Position numbers and translations under genes: made by a program
The notes under the pieces: generated by a model
Told to the model about the DNA's origin: nothing
What the model saw: only the letters and a program-made list of their open reading frames with translations
Database searches by the model: none
NCBI RefSeq assembly: GCF_007988885.1
Contig: NZ_BJUZ01000001.1
Coordinates: forward strand, 806,001-870,000
Reading direction: 5' to 3'
Length of the DNA stretch: 64,000 nucleotides
DNA from: Gluconobacter wancherniae NBRC 103581
Lineage (GTDB): Bacteria; Pseudomonadota; Alphaproteobacteria; Acetobacterales; Acetobacteraceae
In this document: piece by piece, positions 53,106 through 62,168 of the stretch
Layout of the letters: every line of letters starts with the position of its first letter
How positions within the stretch are numbered: position 1 is the first letter of the stretch

Positions 53106-53953
53106 GACTGGCTCTCCACGCGCTGAATAATTCTCTGGTAGAGCGCCACGAATATTCCGAAAAAGCCCAAGAGGGTAATGGACAGGGCACCGGCGAATGA
53201 CCAGTCCAGAGCTATGGTCGTCTGGTTGAAGATTTCTGTTGCCAAGACAAACACGCGCCCTCCACCCATCAACTGAGGTGTCACGAGTGAACTGATTGCA
53301 AGAACGAAGACAAGGAGCGAGGCTGTCATCAGCCCTGGCACGGAGAGAGGCAGCAAGATGCGCCAAAAAACCTGGAGGCGACTTGCCCCGAGGAGAGAGG
53401 CCGCTTGTTCAAGCTCGGCATCCAGACGGCTCAGGTGGCTGAGGATGGAAATAATGCCATAGGGCAGTAGGATCTCCACTAGCGCGACAACCGTGGCAAA
53501 GGGGCCGTTATCCAATCGTGTGGGCTGCGCCAGAATGTGAGCCCACAAGAGGGTTGTGTTAATGAGGCCATGTCGCCCGAGGATGACCATCCAGCCGTAG
53601 GTCCGGATGACTGTGGATGTCAGTAGGGGAGCAATGGCCAGCGCTGTCAGGGTGCCTCGCCAGCGGCTTTGCGACCGGGCAAGAAAAAGCGCGACGGGAA
53701 AAGCCATTGGGACGGTAATGACAACACAGAGCAGTCCAATGACAATCGTGCGTCCAATGACCCACCAGTAAAAACTATCCTCGAAAAGCCGAACATAAGC
53801 ATGGAGGGAAAGTGTATGTCCGGTCGTGGGCTCGAGCGACGTCCTAGCCAGCCAGAGGAGCGGAAAGACGAATGTCACGACAAGGGCCGCAACACCCGGA
53901 AGGATGAGTAGGGCCTGCAGCCAGGGCGGCTGTTTTCTGACAGACACTTTCAT
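53102..53953 (-). CDS. ABC permease, PotB-like
   Basis: A 283-residue permease partner with about six helices. The N-terminal LLILPGVAALVVTFVFPLLWLA and the EAA loop EQAASLLGASRLQVFWRILLPLSVPG are seen. It overlaps the ATPase gene at its start and the PotC-like gene at its stop by four bases each, so stoichiometric, coupled production is likely. Confidence 0.88.
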   Translation of the reverse strand: MKVSVRKQPPWLQALLILPGVAALVVTFVFPLLWLARTSLEPTTGHTLSLHAYVRLFEDSFYWWVIGRTIVIGLLCVVITVPMAFPVALFLARSQSRWRGTLTALAIAPLLTSTVIRTYGWMVILGRHGLINTTLLWAHILAQPTRLDNGPFATVVALVEILLPYGIISILSHLSRLDAELEQAASLLGASRLQVFWRILLPLSVPGLMTASLLVFVLAISSLVTPQLMGGGRVFVLATEIFNQTTIALDWSFAGALSITLLGFFGIFVALYQRIIQRVESQS

Positions 53954-55056
53954 GAACTCGGATGGCCTGAAGTGAAAGCATCGGAGATAGGCTCTTGGAG
54001 GACTGACATGTCGCTGGCCTGCCAGTACAGATCAATCATGTCTCCCATATGGGCTGGCTGGCCCTGATCTTCCTGCTGTTCAACGGTGAGTGTTACATAT
54101 CCGACACGAACCAGATAAGTTCGGCGTTCACCCGTATAAACAACGTTTTCGACCACACCTTGACAGCATGATTCGAGACTGTTGCCCAGTCTGATGCGAT
54201 GGGGGCGGATCAAGAGGGTTCTGCGGCCTTTCCAGCTTTCGGAAAAGCCAATGAAAAGTGTACCGATGCCTTCCGCATGGATACTTTTACTATCGACCCA
54301 CACAGCCTCGATGAAGTTGCTGCGTCCCACGAAAGAGGCCACGAACCGGTTTGCGGGACGAGTATACAAATCTGCCGGTGTGCCAAACTGCTGAAGGCGT
54401 CCTTCCGACATGACGGCGACCTGATCTGCAATGGACAGAGCTTCGTCCTGATCATGCGTCACAAAGATGGCGGTGATTCCAAGGCGTTTCTGGAGCGCAC
54501 GAATTTCCGTGCGCACTGTATCGCGCAACCGGATATCAAGATTGGCCAACGGCTCATCCAGCATGAGAATGTCAGGCTCAATGGCAAGTGCCCGCGCGAG
54601 TGCCACTCGTTGCCGTTGCCCGCCGGAGAGTTCAGTGATGCGCCTGTTCTCCAGTCCGGTCAGGTGCATGAGAGAGACCAGTTCTGCTACACGCCGTTGG
54701 CTATCTTCCCCTTTGATCCTTCGAACATCCAGGCCAAAGCTGATATTGCGGGCGACGGAGAGATGAGGAAACAGGGCATAGGATTGAAACACCATTCCCA
54801 TGTTACGTGCGTGAAGAGGGGTTTCCGTCATTTGACGCCCCGCAACATGCAACTGACCTGAATCGACCGGGGTCAGGCCTGCAATCATGCGTAGCAGGGT
54901 GGTTTTTCCGCATCCGGAAGGGCCCAGCAAGGTCAACATCTGCCCGCGTTTCAGCGTAAAGCTGACGTCATCGACGGAACGCCTGTCTGAGCCCGGAAAT
55001 TGCCTCGTGAAGCCGCTGACGGAGAGATAGGCTGGTGTTAAGTTTGTTTCAGCCAC
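53950..55056 (-). CDS. ABC ATPase, PotA-like
   Basis: A 368-residue ATPase with Walker A LGPSGCGKTTLL, signature LSGGQRQRVALARALA, Walker B ILMLDEPLANLD, His-loop VTHDQDEAL and a C-terminal TOBE-type region of about 110 residues (LLIRPHRIRLGNSLE). The start is taken as GTG at 55056: it overlaps the binding-protein stop by eight bases (GTGGCTGA), has GAGG upstream, and gives the usual N-terminus just before LSVSGFTRQF. The longer frame upstream lies wholly inside the binding-protein gene. Confidence 0.9.
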   Translation of the reverse strand: MAETNLTPAYLSVSGFTRQFPGSDRRSVDDVSFTLKRGQMLTLLGPSGCGKTTLLRMIAGLTPVDSGQLHVAGRQMTETPLHARNMGMVFQSYALFPHLSVARNISFGLDVRRIKGEDSQRRVAELVSLMHLTGLENRRITELSGGQRQRVALARALAIEPDILMLDEPLANLDIRLRDTVRTEIRALQKRLGITAIFVTHDQDEALSIADQVAVMSEGRLQQFGTPADLYTRPANRFVASFVGRSNFIEAVWVDSKSIHAEGIGTLFIGFSESWKGRRTLLIRPHRIRLGNSLESCCQGVVENVVYTGERRTYLVRVGYVTLTVEQQEDQGQPAHMGDMIDLYWQASDMSVLQEPISDAFTSGHPSS

Positions 55057-56110
55057 TGATAACCTCACGTTGAATACGGCGGATCCAGCTATTGTAGTGC
55101 TGGCTAACGAAGCCCCAGTCGAGATGCATTTCACGGCGTGCTGTCTCTGGTCGCCCGAAAATTGCTTCGGATGTCTCGGCTGACAGTACAACCTGGCGGT
55201 TTACAGGCCCATAAAACGCGACCTTTGCAAAGGCTGTCTGCACTTCCGGGGATAGTGCATGTTCAATGAAGGCCTGCGCCAGTCTGGTGCGTTGCGGAGG
55301 GGCCGTCAGGTTGAGCGTATTGATCTGTGCAACGCTGCCTTCAGACGGAACGACAGCGCGTAGCGTATCCGGGTTGTCCCGTGCGAGCATCTGACCGCGG
55401 CCGTTCCATCCAACTCCCAAGGCAATCGTCTGGGCCAGCGTCAGAGTATAAATGTCGGGCTGTGCGTTCCAGGTCGCGACATATGGGGCAAACTGCCGCA
55501 TGAGGGCCAGCCCCGGCTCGATGTTCTGCCTGTAGTCCTCTCCGGCCATGCGGGTCAGAATGGGAAGGAGTACAACGCCACGTGTGTCCTCGACAGGCAG
55601 GGCGATTTGGTCCGTTAAATCGGGACGTCCAAGGTCATGCCAGCTTTCCGGGGGACGTGTCAGAACGCGACTGTCATAAATGAGCGACAGATTATCCCGT
55701 GAGAATGCGACGCCATTCATGGCATCGAAGCGCCCCCAGCCTGGAATGTCGCGCAGGCTCGGAATCTCTTCTTCCCGTAAAATGGAAGTCAGTCCTTCCT
55801 GTTTGGCAAGAATAGCGACCGATACATCCGCAATGGCGACATCAATCTGCGGTGCTTCCCGTTCCAGCCGTAGTGCTGCAAGAAGCTGTGCAGAGTTGAT
55901 GGTGGGACGGTACGTCACGCGGACGCCAGGCATGGCGCGTTCGAAACTGTTGATCACGATAGCCTGAAACGCTTTCTGGAATGGTCCGTGAAAACCGGCT
56001 ACCGACAATTCCAGATTGCCATTCGCTGCCCATGCATGTCGCCATGCGGGCAGTGTCGCCAGACCGCCAAGAACTTTGCGTCGCGTCGTGAAGTGGGGAG
56101 CGATTAGCAT
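55049..56110 (-). CDS. Extracellular solute-binding protein (PotD/Fbp-like, Tat-type signal)
   Basis: A 353-residue periplasmic binding protein. The N-terminus MLIAPHFTTRRKVLGGLATLPAW carries a twin-arginine pair before a hydrophobic stretch, so export by Tat is plausible. The mature part begins with LELSVAGFHGPFQKAFQ and carries DVAIADVSVAILAKQEGL, FSRDNLSLIYDSRVL and PESWHDLGRPDLTDQIALP, as in PotD/Fbp-type binding proteins. It lies 7 bases after the M19-like gene and overlaps the ATPase gene. Ligand unknown; polyamine-like, iron and amino-acid derivatives are all handled by this group. Confidence 0.85.
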   Translation of the reverse strand: MLIAPHFTTRRKVLGGLATLPAWRHAWAANGNLELSVAGFHGPFQKAFQAIVINSFERAMPGVRVTYRPTINSAQLLAALRLEREAPQIDVAIADVSVAILAKQEGLTSILREEEIPSLRDIPGWGRFDAMNGVAFSRDNLSLIYDSRVLTRPPESWHDLGRPDLTDQIALPVEDTRGVVLLPILTRMAGEDYRQNIEPGLALMRQFAPYVATWNAQPDIYTLTLAQTIALGVGWNGRGQMLARDNPDTLRAVVPSEGSVAQINTLNLTAPPQRTRLAQAFIEHALSPEVQTAFAKVAFYGPVNRQVVLSAETSEAIFGRPETARREMHLDWGFVSQHYNSWIRRIQREVISG

Positions 56111-56117
56111 GAACGGC

Positions 56118-57122
56118 TCAGACCTCTGGTGTCCACGTGTCGTGATACAGGCGCAGCCAGTTCTGTCCGAGAATTTTCTCGATCAGCCCTGTGGGCCATC
56201 CACGACGCATCATGGCGGCTGTCAGGTTGGGTGTTTCTGGGATGCTGGCAAAGCCTGCTGGCTTGCGGATCGTGGTACGGCCAAATTCTGTAAGCTGGCG
56301 TCCATATCCCTTGTCCCGGTTCGCCCAAAGCAGCCACGGGCCGGGGCGGGGATGCCCTGTGCTGAAATCGGTACCCATCGCAATGTGCTCTTCACCTACG
56401 ATGTTCAGGACATGCGTCATGGCATCTAGATAATCATCGATCGTTGCGTCATTCCCCGCACGTAATCCGGGAGAGAACAGACTAACACCCACGATGCCGC
56501 CTTTTTCGGCGCAGGCTCGGAATAGATAATCTGGCTTGTTGCGTTTCACATCCCGAAGCGCGCGTGGCAGCACATGTGAAATACAGACGGGGCGTCGGGA
56601 ATGCTCAATCACGTCGGCGGACGTCAGGTCGCCGACGTGACTGAGATCGCACAACACGCCGTGGCGGTTCATTTCATGAAGAACCTCGCGTCCGAAGCCC
56701 GTCAGGCCACTGTCACGCTCCTCAAGATAACCAGCCCCTGAATAGTTCTGGGTGTTGTAGGTCAACTGCATGGTATTGACGCCCAGCAGCTTGAAAAGCC
56801 GTACGTAATCCAGACGGTCTTCCAATGGGGATGTGTTCTGCCAGCCGATGCTGATTCCCGTGCGATTGGTGCGTTTGGCGGTCTCGATATCCGCGACGGA
56901 GCGGATTGGCATGATCAAATCCGCATTTTCAGCGAAGTGCCGCTCCCAGGTCCGGATATAAGCCATGCCCTCACTGAAGTTCTCCCACAGCAGGGACGCT
57001 GCATTGACGACGGTCAGACCGCCGGCACGCATTTGCTCGAAGATTTCACGGCTCCAGGCACAGGTCTGAAGGCCATCAATCACGATGCTGCGTTGGTGCA
57101 GTTGAAAGGAATCTTCGGTCAT
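56118..57122 (-). CDS. M19 (membrane/renal dipeptidase)-family protein with altered metal site
   Basis: A 334-residue member of the M19 amidohydrolase fold. The usual N-terminal HxD metal pair is absent: the place reads IDGLQT (residues 15-20). The usual bridging Glu is Gln95 (GWQN). The other ligands remain: His162 (DLSHVG), His183 (CISHV) and Asp252 (MGTDFS). It matches a subgroup, recalled from glycine-betaine/dimethylglycine catabolic clusters, with DGL...W at the same place. No signal peptide is seen, so it is cytoplasmic. It overlaps the monooxygenase gene by four bases. A canonical dinuclear zinc dipeptidase is doubtful; the real reaction is unknown. Confidence 0.85.
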   Translation of the reverse strand: MTEDSFQLHQRSIVIDGLQTCAWSREIFEQMRAGGLTVVNAASLLWENFSEGMAYIRTWERHFAENADLIMPIRSVADIETAKRTNRTGISIGWQNTSPLEDRLDYVRLFKLLGVNTMQLTYNTQNYSGAGYLEERDSGLTGFGREVLHEMNRHGVLCDLSHVGDLTSADVIEHSRRPVCISHVLPRALRDVKRNKPDYLFRACAEKGGIVGVSLFSPGLRAGNDATIDDYLDAMTHVLNIVGEEHIAMGTDFSTGHPRPGPWLLWANRDKGYGRQLTEFGRTTIRKPAGFASIPETPNLTAAMMRRGWPTGLIEKILGQNWLRLYHDTWTPEV

Positions 57123-58606
57123 GCGTTACTCTTCACCTTTGTGGATGTGCCGTTGACGATCTGTTCGGGGGACCATTCATCCCCAAGAAGTTCTGGTCGG
57201 TCGAATTCACGGAAAATATTCAGACAGTCCTGGCTGTTTTCGCGCAGGAAAGATGCCGCGACACCATGGATCAGTCTTTGAACAGCCTCATCCATTGCTG
57301 GTGCGCCGCTCGTGAGTTTGCCATGGCTCAGTACAGAGGCAAAGCACAGGCAATAAATCCGGGATAACGGCTCCTTGTCACCGTCTTCGCGTCCAATAAA
57401 CGAAAAATCCGGTGCCAGATACGGAGATTGGCCTAGAGATTTACTCTCTTCCCCGGCTGGCGGCGTATAATGATCATCCCAGAGACTAATCTTTGAAGCA
57501 AAAGAGGACAGTTCTGGGCGACATGTGACATCACAGGAAAAGCCAGTCGCAAAAATCAGAAAATCCAGCTCCGTTTCACCATGGGGCGTTGTGACGGTTA
57601 ACGCAGATGCTGTTTCGACGACCGAAAGCAGGGGGGCGTTAACATGCAGTTTTGCATTCTTATGTTTAAAAACCCGGCGAGTACTATCCCGTGGGGGAGG
57701 GACCGGAGCATCAAGTCCAAGCCGCATCATTTCCCACTTTACCGCGTCTGGCAGGCCAACATATCCCATGACCAGCCCGTCACTGCTGATCCCGGTGAAC
57801 TTGTCCACACTTGGGAGTGCTTCGCGACGGACGAAGAGGTCAACGCCAGCCGCACCAGCTTCTAGAGCGCTCGCGGCATTGTCCATTGCGGAGGCGCCTG
57901 CTCCTACGACCCCAACACGCTTTCCCGCTAGCGCTGTGAAGTCGATCATATCGGCGGAGTGGGCGTAGAGCCGGGAAGAAATCTCACTGGCAACAGAAGG
58001 GAGGGAGGGCGACCCCAGTCCGTCGATCCCCGTTGCCAGGATAACGCGTCGGGCCAAAACTGGAGTGCTTTCTCCTCGCACTGTAAGCCTGATGAGACCA
58101 TCGCCCTGCGGGGCAATATCTGTAACGTCCATTCTGTTACGCACTGGCAGGTCCAGAATGCGTCGATACCAGGTGAGGTAATCCATCCACTGTGCACGTG
58201 GAATTTTGTTTAAGCGTTGCCACGCTGCGTTACCGAACTGCGCTTCAAACCAAGCGCGAAATGTCAGGCTGGGAATTCCTAAAGCCGGGCCACAGGCAGA
58301 CTTCGCTGTACGGAGTGTAACCATACGGCCGTAGGTGACCCATGGTCCTTCTGCGCCTTCAGGAGCGCGATCAAGGCAGATGACTGAACTGATGCCACGA
58401 AGCCGCAGAGCCGCAGTCGCTGCGAGCCCGATCATGCCTGCGCCGATGACCACCACGTCATATGTTGGTTCAGGCGCATCACGGAGTGGTAGAACCCATG
58501 GCTTTGCCGGAAGATTCAGATAATCCAGATCGCGGTGAATACGATCTTCAAGGCCCTGAAGATCGAGTGCTATCCCCGTTATGATAGCCTCAATTGCTTT
58601 TGGCAT
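57119..58606 (-). CDS. Flavin-dependent monooxygenase (FMO/lysine N-hydroxylase-like)
   Basis: A 495-residue FAD- and NADPH-binding oxidoreductase. The FAD motif is VVIGAGMIGLAATAAL (about residues 50-65), the NADPH motif is VGVVGAGASAMDNAASALEAGA, and FATGFSCD is the family ATG motif before the C-terminal part. It probably hydroxylates a nitrogen- or sulfur-containing small molecule. The start at 58606 has GGAG seven bases upstream. It overlaps the LysR gene by 17 bases at its start and the M19-like gene by four bases at its stop, and belongs to the same transcription unit. Confidence 0.82.
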   Translation of the reverse strand: MPKAIEAIITGIALDLQGLEDRIHRDLDYLNLPAKPWVLPLRDAPEPTYDVVVIGAGMIGLAATAALRLRGISSVICLDRAPEGAEGPWVTYGRMVTLRTAKSACGPALGIPSLTFRAWFEAQFGNAAWQRLNKIPRAQWMDYLTWYRRILDLPVRNRMDVTDIAPQGDGLIRLTVRGESTPVLARRVILATGIDGLGSPSLPSVASEISSRLYAHSADMIDFTALAGKRVGVVGAGASAMDNAASALEAGAAGVDLFVRREALPSVDKFTGISSDGLVMGYVGLPDAVKWEMMRLGLDAPVPPPRDSTRRVFKHKNAKLHVNAPLLSVVETASALTVTTPHGETELDFLIFATGFSCDVTCRPELSSFASKISLWDDHYTPPAGEESKSLGQSPYLAPDFSFIGREDGDKEPLSRIYCLCFASVLSHGKLTSGAPAMDEAVQRLIHGVAASFLRENSQDCLNIFREFDRPELLGDEWSPEQIVNGTSTKVKSNA

Positions 58607-59576
58607 CTGGTGCTCCTGGCTCGGTCTGAAAAAGGCGTGTGTGAAGTTTTTCGAGCGCTTCGGGTGGGTGCCGGATAAAATCTGGCAAAAGGGCACGCGC
58701 TGTGATTTCGATCTGTTCGATAAAGCGGAGAATGCCGCTGTCAGCTGCCGAAAACGCCGGTGTCAATACACTCCATGCCCAGGGAATACGTTCCACAATA
58801 GGCCGTACGACCGTGCCCTTAATAGGAATGCCGTAGGCTGTTACGGGCTCTACAATGGCTATTCCCAGTTCCTCACGGGCACTCATGACAGCATTGAGGG
58901 ATGTATTGGTTTCTATCCTGGTGAATGAGCTGTTTCCGGACGCCTGAAGAGCTGCGTCAATTGTGCGTCGCAGCCGGAAGGGATTGCCGACGGTCAGAAC
59001 TTGCTGGGTATGCAGTTGACGAAGGGAAAGGCTGTCGGATTGGGCAAGAGGGTGATCCTCATGCAGAACGGCCACACAGGATGCTTCTCCAATCCAGTGA
59101 ATGTGCAGATTGGCATTGTCGATGGGAAGGGTTGCTAGACCGATATCAACACTGCCATCCGTCACGGAACGGACGACATCATCGGCTGGCATACCTTTAA
59201 AGGACATGAAAATATCTGAACTGCATTGCATCAGACCGGAAATGGCCTGGGGGACAAGGCCACCAGAGAGTGCAGATGTGGCGCCGCATGTAATCCGGCG
59301 ATAGTTTCCACCTGCAGCGATCTGTCTGGCTTTTTCTTCAATGTTTTTCAGTCCGATAAAGGAGCGCTTGACTTCATCGTAAAGGAGATGTGCCTCCTGC
59401 GTGGCATGCAGCCGCGTCCCGTTCCGTTCGAAAAGGGTAAAGCCAAGTGCTTTTTCCAGTTCCATCATGAGACGGCTGACTGCAGATTGCGTGCGCCCGA
59501 GATGACGTGCCGCGCCTGTCATGCTGCCAACCGAAAAGACAGCATGAAAGGCTTCTATCTGACGTCCTGTAATCAT
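58590..59576 (-). CDS. LysR-type regulator of the TBDR/monooxygenase locus
   Basis: A 328-residue LysR-type regulator. The N-terminal HTH is RQIEAFHAVFSVGSMTGAARHLGRTQSAVSRLMMELEKALGFTLFER, and the effector domain follows. The start is the ATG at 59576; an in-frame TTG at 59591 would overlap the TBDR stop. Unusually it is not divergent but embedded in the run, between the TBDR and the monooxygenase genes, so it would be cotranscribed with them and might regulate its own operon. Confidence 0.88.
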   Translation of the reverse strand: MITGRQIEAFHAVFSVGSMTGAARHLGRTQSAVSRLMMELEKALGFTLFERNGTRLHATQEAHLLYDEVKRSFIGLKNIEEKARQIAAGGNYRRITCGATSALSGGLVPQAISGLMQCSSDIFMSFKGMPADDVVRSVTDGSVDIGLATLPIDNANLHIHWIGEASCVAVLHEDHPLAQSDSLSLRQLHTQQVLTVGNPFRLRRTIDAALQASGNSSFTRIETNTSLNAVMSAREELGIAIVEPVTAYGIPIKGTVVRPIVERIPWAWSVLTPAFSAADSGILRFIEQIEITARALLPDFIRHPPEALEKLHTRLFQTEPGAPDAKSN

Positions 59577-59580
59577 GGTT

Positions 59581-61968
59581 TCAAAATCCAAGGGTGATCG
59601 ATGTTACCGCCGCAAACCCGCCCCCGAGATAATAGCTGGGTGTACTGCCTGTAATGGACGTTCCATAAATACCCTTTGTGGTCTTGGCATTTGTCCGAAC
59701 TGTATAAGCGCTGGACAGGTAGTTGCTGTCACCGAGGTTCACAAAATTCAGCTGTATCGTAGGATGATGAATGAAGTGATAAGTCTTCATTCGGTAACCT
59801 AGCGTCATATTGGCAGTTTTGTAGGCGGGGATGCTCTCATCATTCATGAACGTTGAATATTGTGAATCAACGTAATTGAAGAATACATTACCGAAAAATT
59901 GACCGTCATCATAAGATATTCCTGCAGATGCTGAAAATTTCGGCGTCAGGACTGCATTTTTCCCTTTGGTTGGAAGAAGATCGTTTCCAACAGCAAGGTT
60001 GTTGTCTATCGTTGCATGGAGATACTGCCCTGAAACGTATGGGCTCAAGTGATGCCAGGGACGAAGGGAAATCTCGACCTGCGCTCCGCGCGTCGTCTGG
60101 CCACCTGCATTGATGAGGTTTGTCGTCAGTGCACCATCAACATAAACGGATGTCGAAATCTGCCGATTTGTAAAATTGTAGTTGAAGAAGCCAATAGAGG
60201 CATTGATAAGACCGGTATGACGATACCCAATTTCTTCGGAAATGGAGTACTCATTCTTGAGATCAGTTTTTCCAGCCGTCGAGATCTTTCCAGTCGAGAC
60301 GCTGAAAGCGTCATAATACGGAACGTCTGACATCGGCGCGTGGAAATTGGTTACCGCGTCGATGAAAATCTGATTGTTTTTGTCAATCTTGTAGCTGGCC
60401 TCGAAACGCGGCAGCGGAACTGCGCTATTTGTTCCCCAACGATAGGTCGCACCCGGAATGTTGTTTGTTCCGGATCGTGCCAGAAGAACAGCTTTGAACC
60501 CTGAGGTCAGATCAAGCCGATGATTCAGTAGCGACAACCCGTCCTCAATGAAAAAGCCATTGACCTGCTGCATCATGTGGAAATTCTTGGTCGCCAGGAT
60601 GGAGCCGTTTTGAGTGCGGATATTATTATTGATGATGTCACCCGCCGCACTGACAGGAGAGTAATCGTAGAGAGAGTTTTTGGTCAGATTGCTGTACCAG
60701 TAACCAACCTTGAGAGTATTTATGCCGGTCTTCAGCGTGAAATGACCTGAGAAGCCCGTATTAAAACTGTTGGAACCAGCAATCGCGGCGGCTACAGCTT
60801 TCCCGTTATAGAGGGTAGGGAAGCTGACGGTTCCCGCAGACTGGTTGCCAAGATACAGGCTGCCAGGCGTCAGGGTCGTTCCACTTGGGACCGACCCGCT
60901 CATCCACTGGTAGTAGGGAGCGATATCCGCCGTTAGACCTTTTGCAAGCGTAAAGTGACTTGGAGCGCTCATCATCATTGAAGAGCGTTTGTATTGATAG
61001 AGTCGATAATAAGTCGTGCTGCCCGGGGTGTATTCACCAGAATAGTTGTATGATTTTCCGTACTGTCTCCATTGAGTAAGTGACAGATATCGCGTTGGGG
61101 ATTCGTTAATCGTGTTCCACGTAAAGACTGCTGAGGCTCGATTGTCCGCGCCCCACTGTTTTATTACTTTGGAATCGACATGGTAGCGACGGTTTGTGCC
61201 TGGCCCGCGCCAGTTATTGTTTCGGGTATACGAGCCAGATATGAATGCCCGGACACCTGAGTGACCGATTTCTCCACTATCCAGGCGTAAAAAATCTTTG
61301 TTCGTTGCGTGTGTTCCTCCCGAAAGCGATAACAGTGCGCCTGCTTTGTGATTGGGATCCAGCAACGTTTCGGTAATCTGGCCGCCTCCTGCGTTATAAA
61401 CCGGCGCGGCTATGTCGCTACTTCCCTGTGCCAGATCGACACGACCAATATTTTCTGTATCTGCCCACTCTGATGTATCGGCGATCCCATAAATGGGATC
61501 GCCCGCGGGCATTCCCTCAAACACCAGACCGATCTCCGTCTGGTCCAGACCACGAACGGTAATGCTCGTATGGTCTGCGAGACCCAAAGGATCAGAATTG
61601 GCTACAACCGCGCCTGGCGACATTTGAAGCAGATTGAGTGTATTCGTGGTTGGGGATTGCTTCGCAATATAGTCTCGCGTAACCCCGCTCTGCATGCGTG
61701 GAACTGTCTGAACCGGCATCAAACCTCCGCCAGATGTCGTATTGGTCACACCTCCAGAGAGCGTCTCTGTTCTGACATGAATTTCTTCAGCTTTTCTAGC
61801 CGGTACAGGTGCGCGCGTTACGGTCGCTTTTTGCGGAGCGCGGGAAGGGGGTGGCTGTCTATGCATGACGTCATGATCAGACGATTGCTCATCTGTAGCC
61901 TGAGCAGTGCCTCCCAATGCCAGCAGCAGGAGGGTCATAAGTGCTGGAAATTCACGAGATGCGGACAT
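59581..61968 (-). CDS. TonB-dependent outer-membrane receptor (ABC/monooxygenase locus)
   Basis: A 795-residue TBDR. The start at 61968 gives the signal peptide MSASREFPALMTLLLLALGGTAQA; an ATG at 62007 would add 13 residues. A Pro/Arg-rich linker (about residues 35-65) is followed by EEIHVRTETL, a Ton-box-like segment. The plug holds PGAVVANSDPLGLADHTS, VRGLDQTEIGLVFEGMPAGDP and VDLAQGSSDIAAPVYNAGGG, and the barrel ends in Phe (AAVTSITLGF). The signature is shared with the TBDR at 44099-46462. It is first in the nine-gene minus-strand run, and a palindrome lies just upstream. Confidence 0.88.
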   Translation of the reverse strand: MSASREFPALMTLLLLALGGTAQATDEQSSDHDVMHRQPPPSRAPQKATVTRAPVPARKAEEIHVRTETLSGGVTNTTSGGGLMPVQTVPRMQSGVTRDYIAKQSPTTNTLNLLQMSPGAVVANSDPLGLADHTSITVRGLDQTEIGLVFEGMPAGDPIYGIADTSEWADTENIGRVDLAQGSSDIAAPVYNAGGGQITETLLDPNHKAGALLSLSGGTHATNKDFLRLDSGEIGHSGVRAFISGSYTRNNNWRGPGTNRRYHVDSKVIKQWGADNRASAVFTWNTINESPTRYLSLTQWRQYGKSYNYSGEYTPGSTTYYRLYQYKRSSMMMSAPSHFTLAKGLTADIAPYYQWMSGSVPSGTTLTPGSLYLGNQSAGTVSFPTLYNGKAVAAAIAGSNSFNTGFSGHFTLKTGINTLKVGYWYSNLTKNSLYDYSPVSAAGDIINNNIRTQNGSILATKNFHMMQQVNGFFIEDGLSLLNHRLDLTSGFKAVLLARSGTNNIPGATYRWGTNSAVPLPRFEASYKIDKNNQIFIDAVTNFHAPMSDVPYYDAFSVSTGKISTAGKTDLKNEYSISEEIGYRHTGLINASIGFFNYNFTNRQISTSVYVDGALTTNLINAGGQTTRGAQVEISLRPWHHLSPYVSGQYLHATIDNNLAVGNDLLPTKGKNAVLTPKFSASAGISYDDGQFFGNVFFNYVDSQYSTFMNDESIPAYKTANMTLGYRMKTYHFIHHPTIQLNFVNLGDSNYLSSAYTVRTNAKTTKGIYGTSITGSTPSYYLGGGFAAVTSITLGF

Positions 61969-62020
61969 GGAGGAATCCGGACGAAAAGGTTGGGGGAACA
62001 GGCCCATTCGTATTTGGCCA

Positions 62021-62050
62021 ATCCACTAATAACTATTATTATTGGTGGAT
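62021..62050. promoter_or_regulatory. Near-perfect palindrome upstream of the TBDR, candidate operator
   Basis: ATCCACTAATAA (62021-62032), a six-base centre CTATTA, and TTATTGGTGGAT (62039-62050) are complementary at 11 of 12 positions. It lies about 50 bases upstream of the TBDR start and 120 bases upstream of the divergent isomerase start. No T-run follows. It may be the site of the LysR regulator or another dimeric regulator controlling the divergent pair. Confidence 0.5.
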
Positions 62051-62168
62051 ATAATTGAGATACTTATTGATCCGTATATTATATTAATGCATGACGCAAT
62101 GATGTTAATGAGCTAAACTCATTTCAATTCACGATTTTTATATCGTTTTTGGCGCAGCGAGGAACAAT

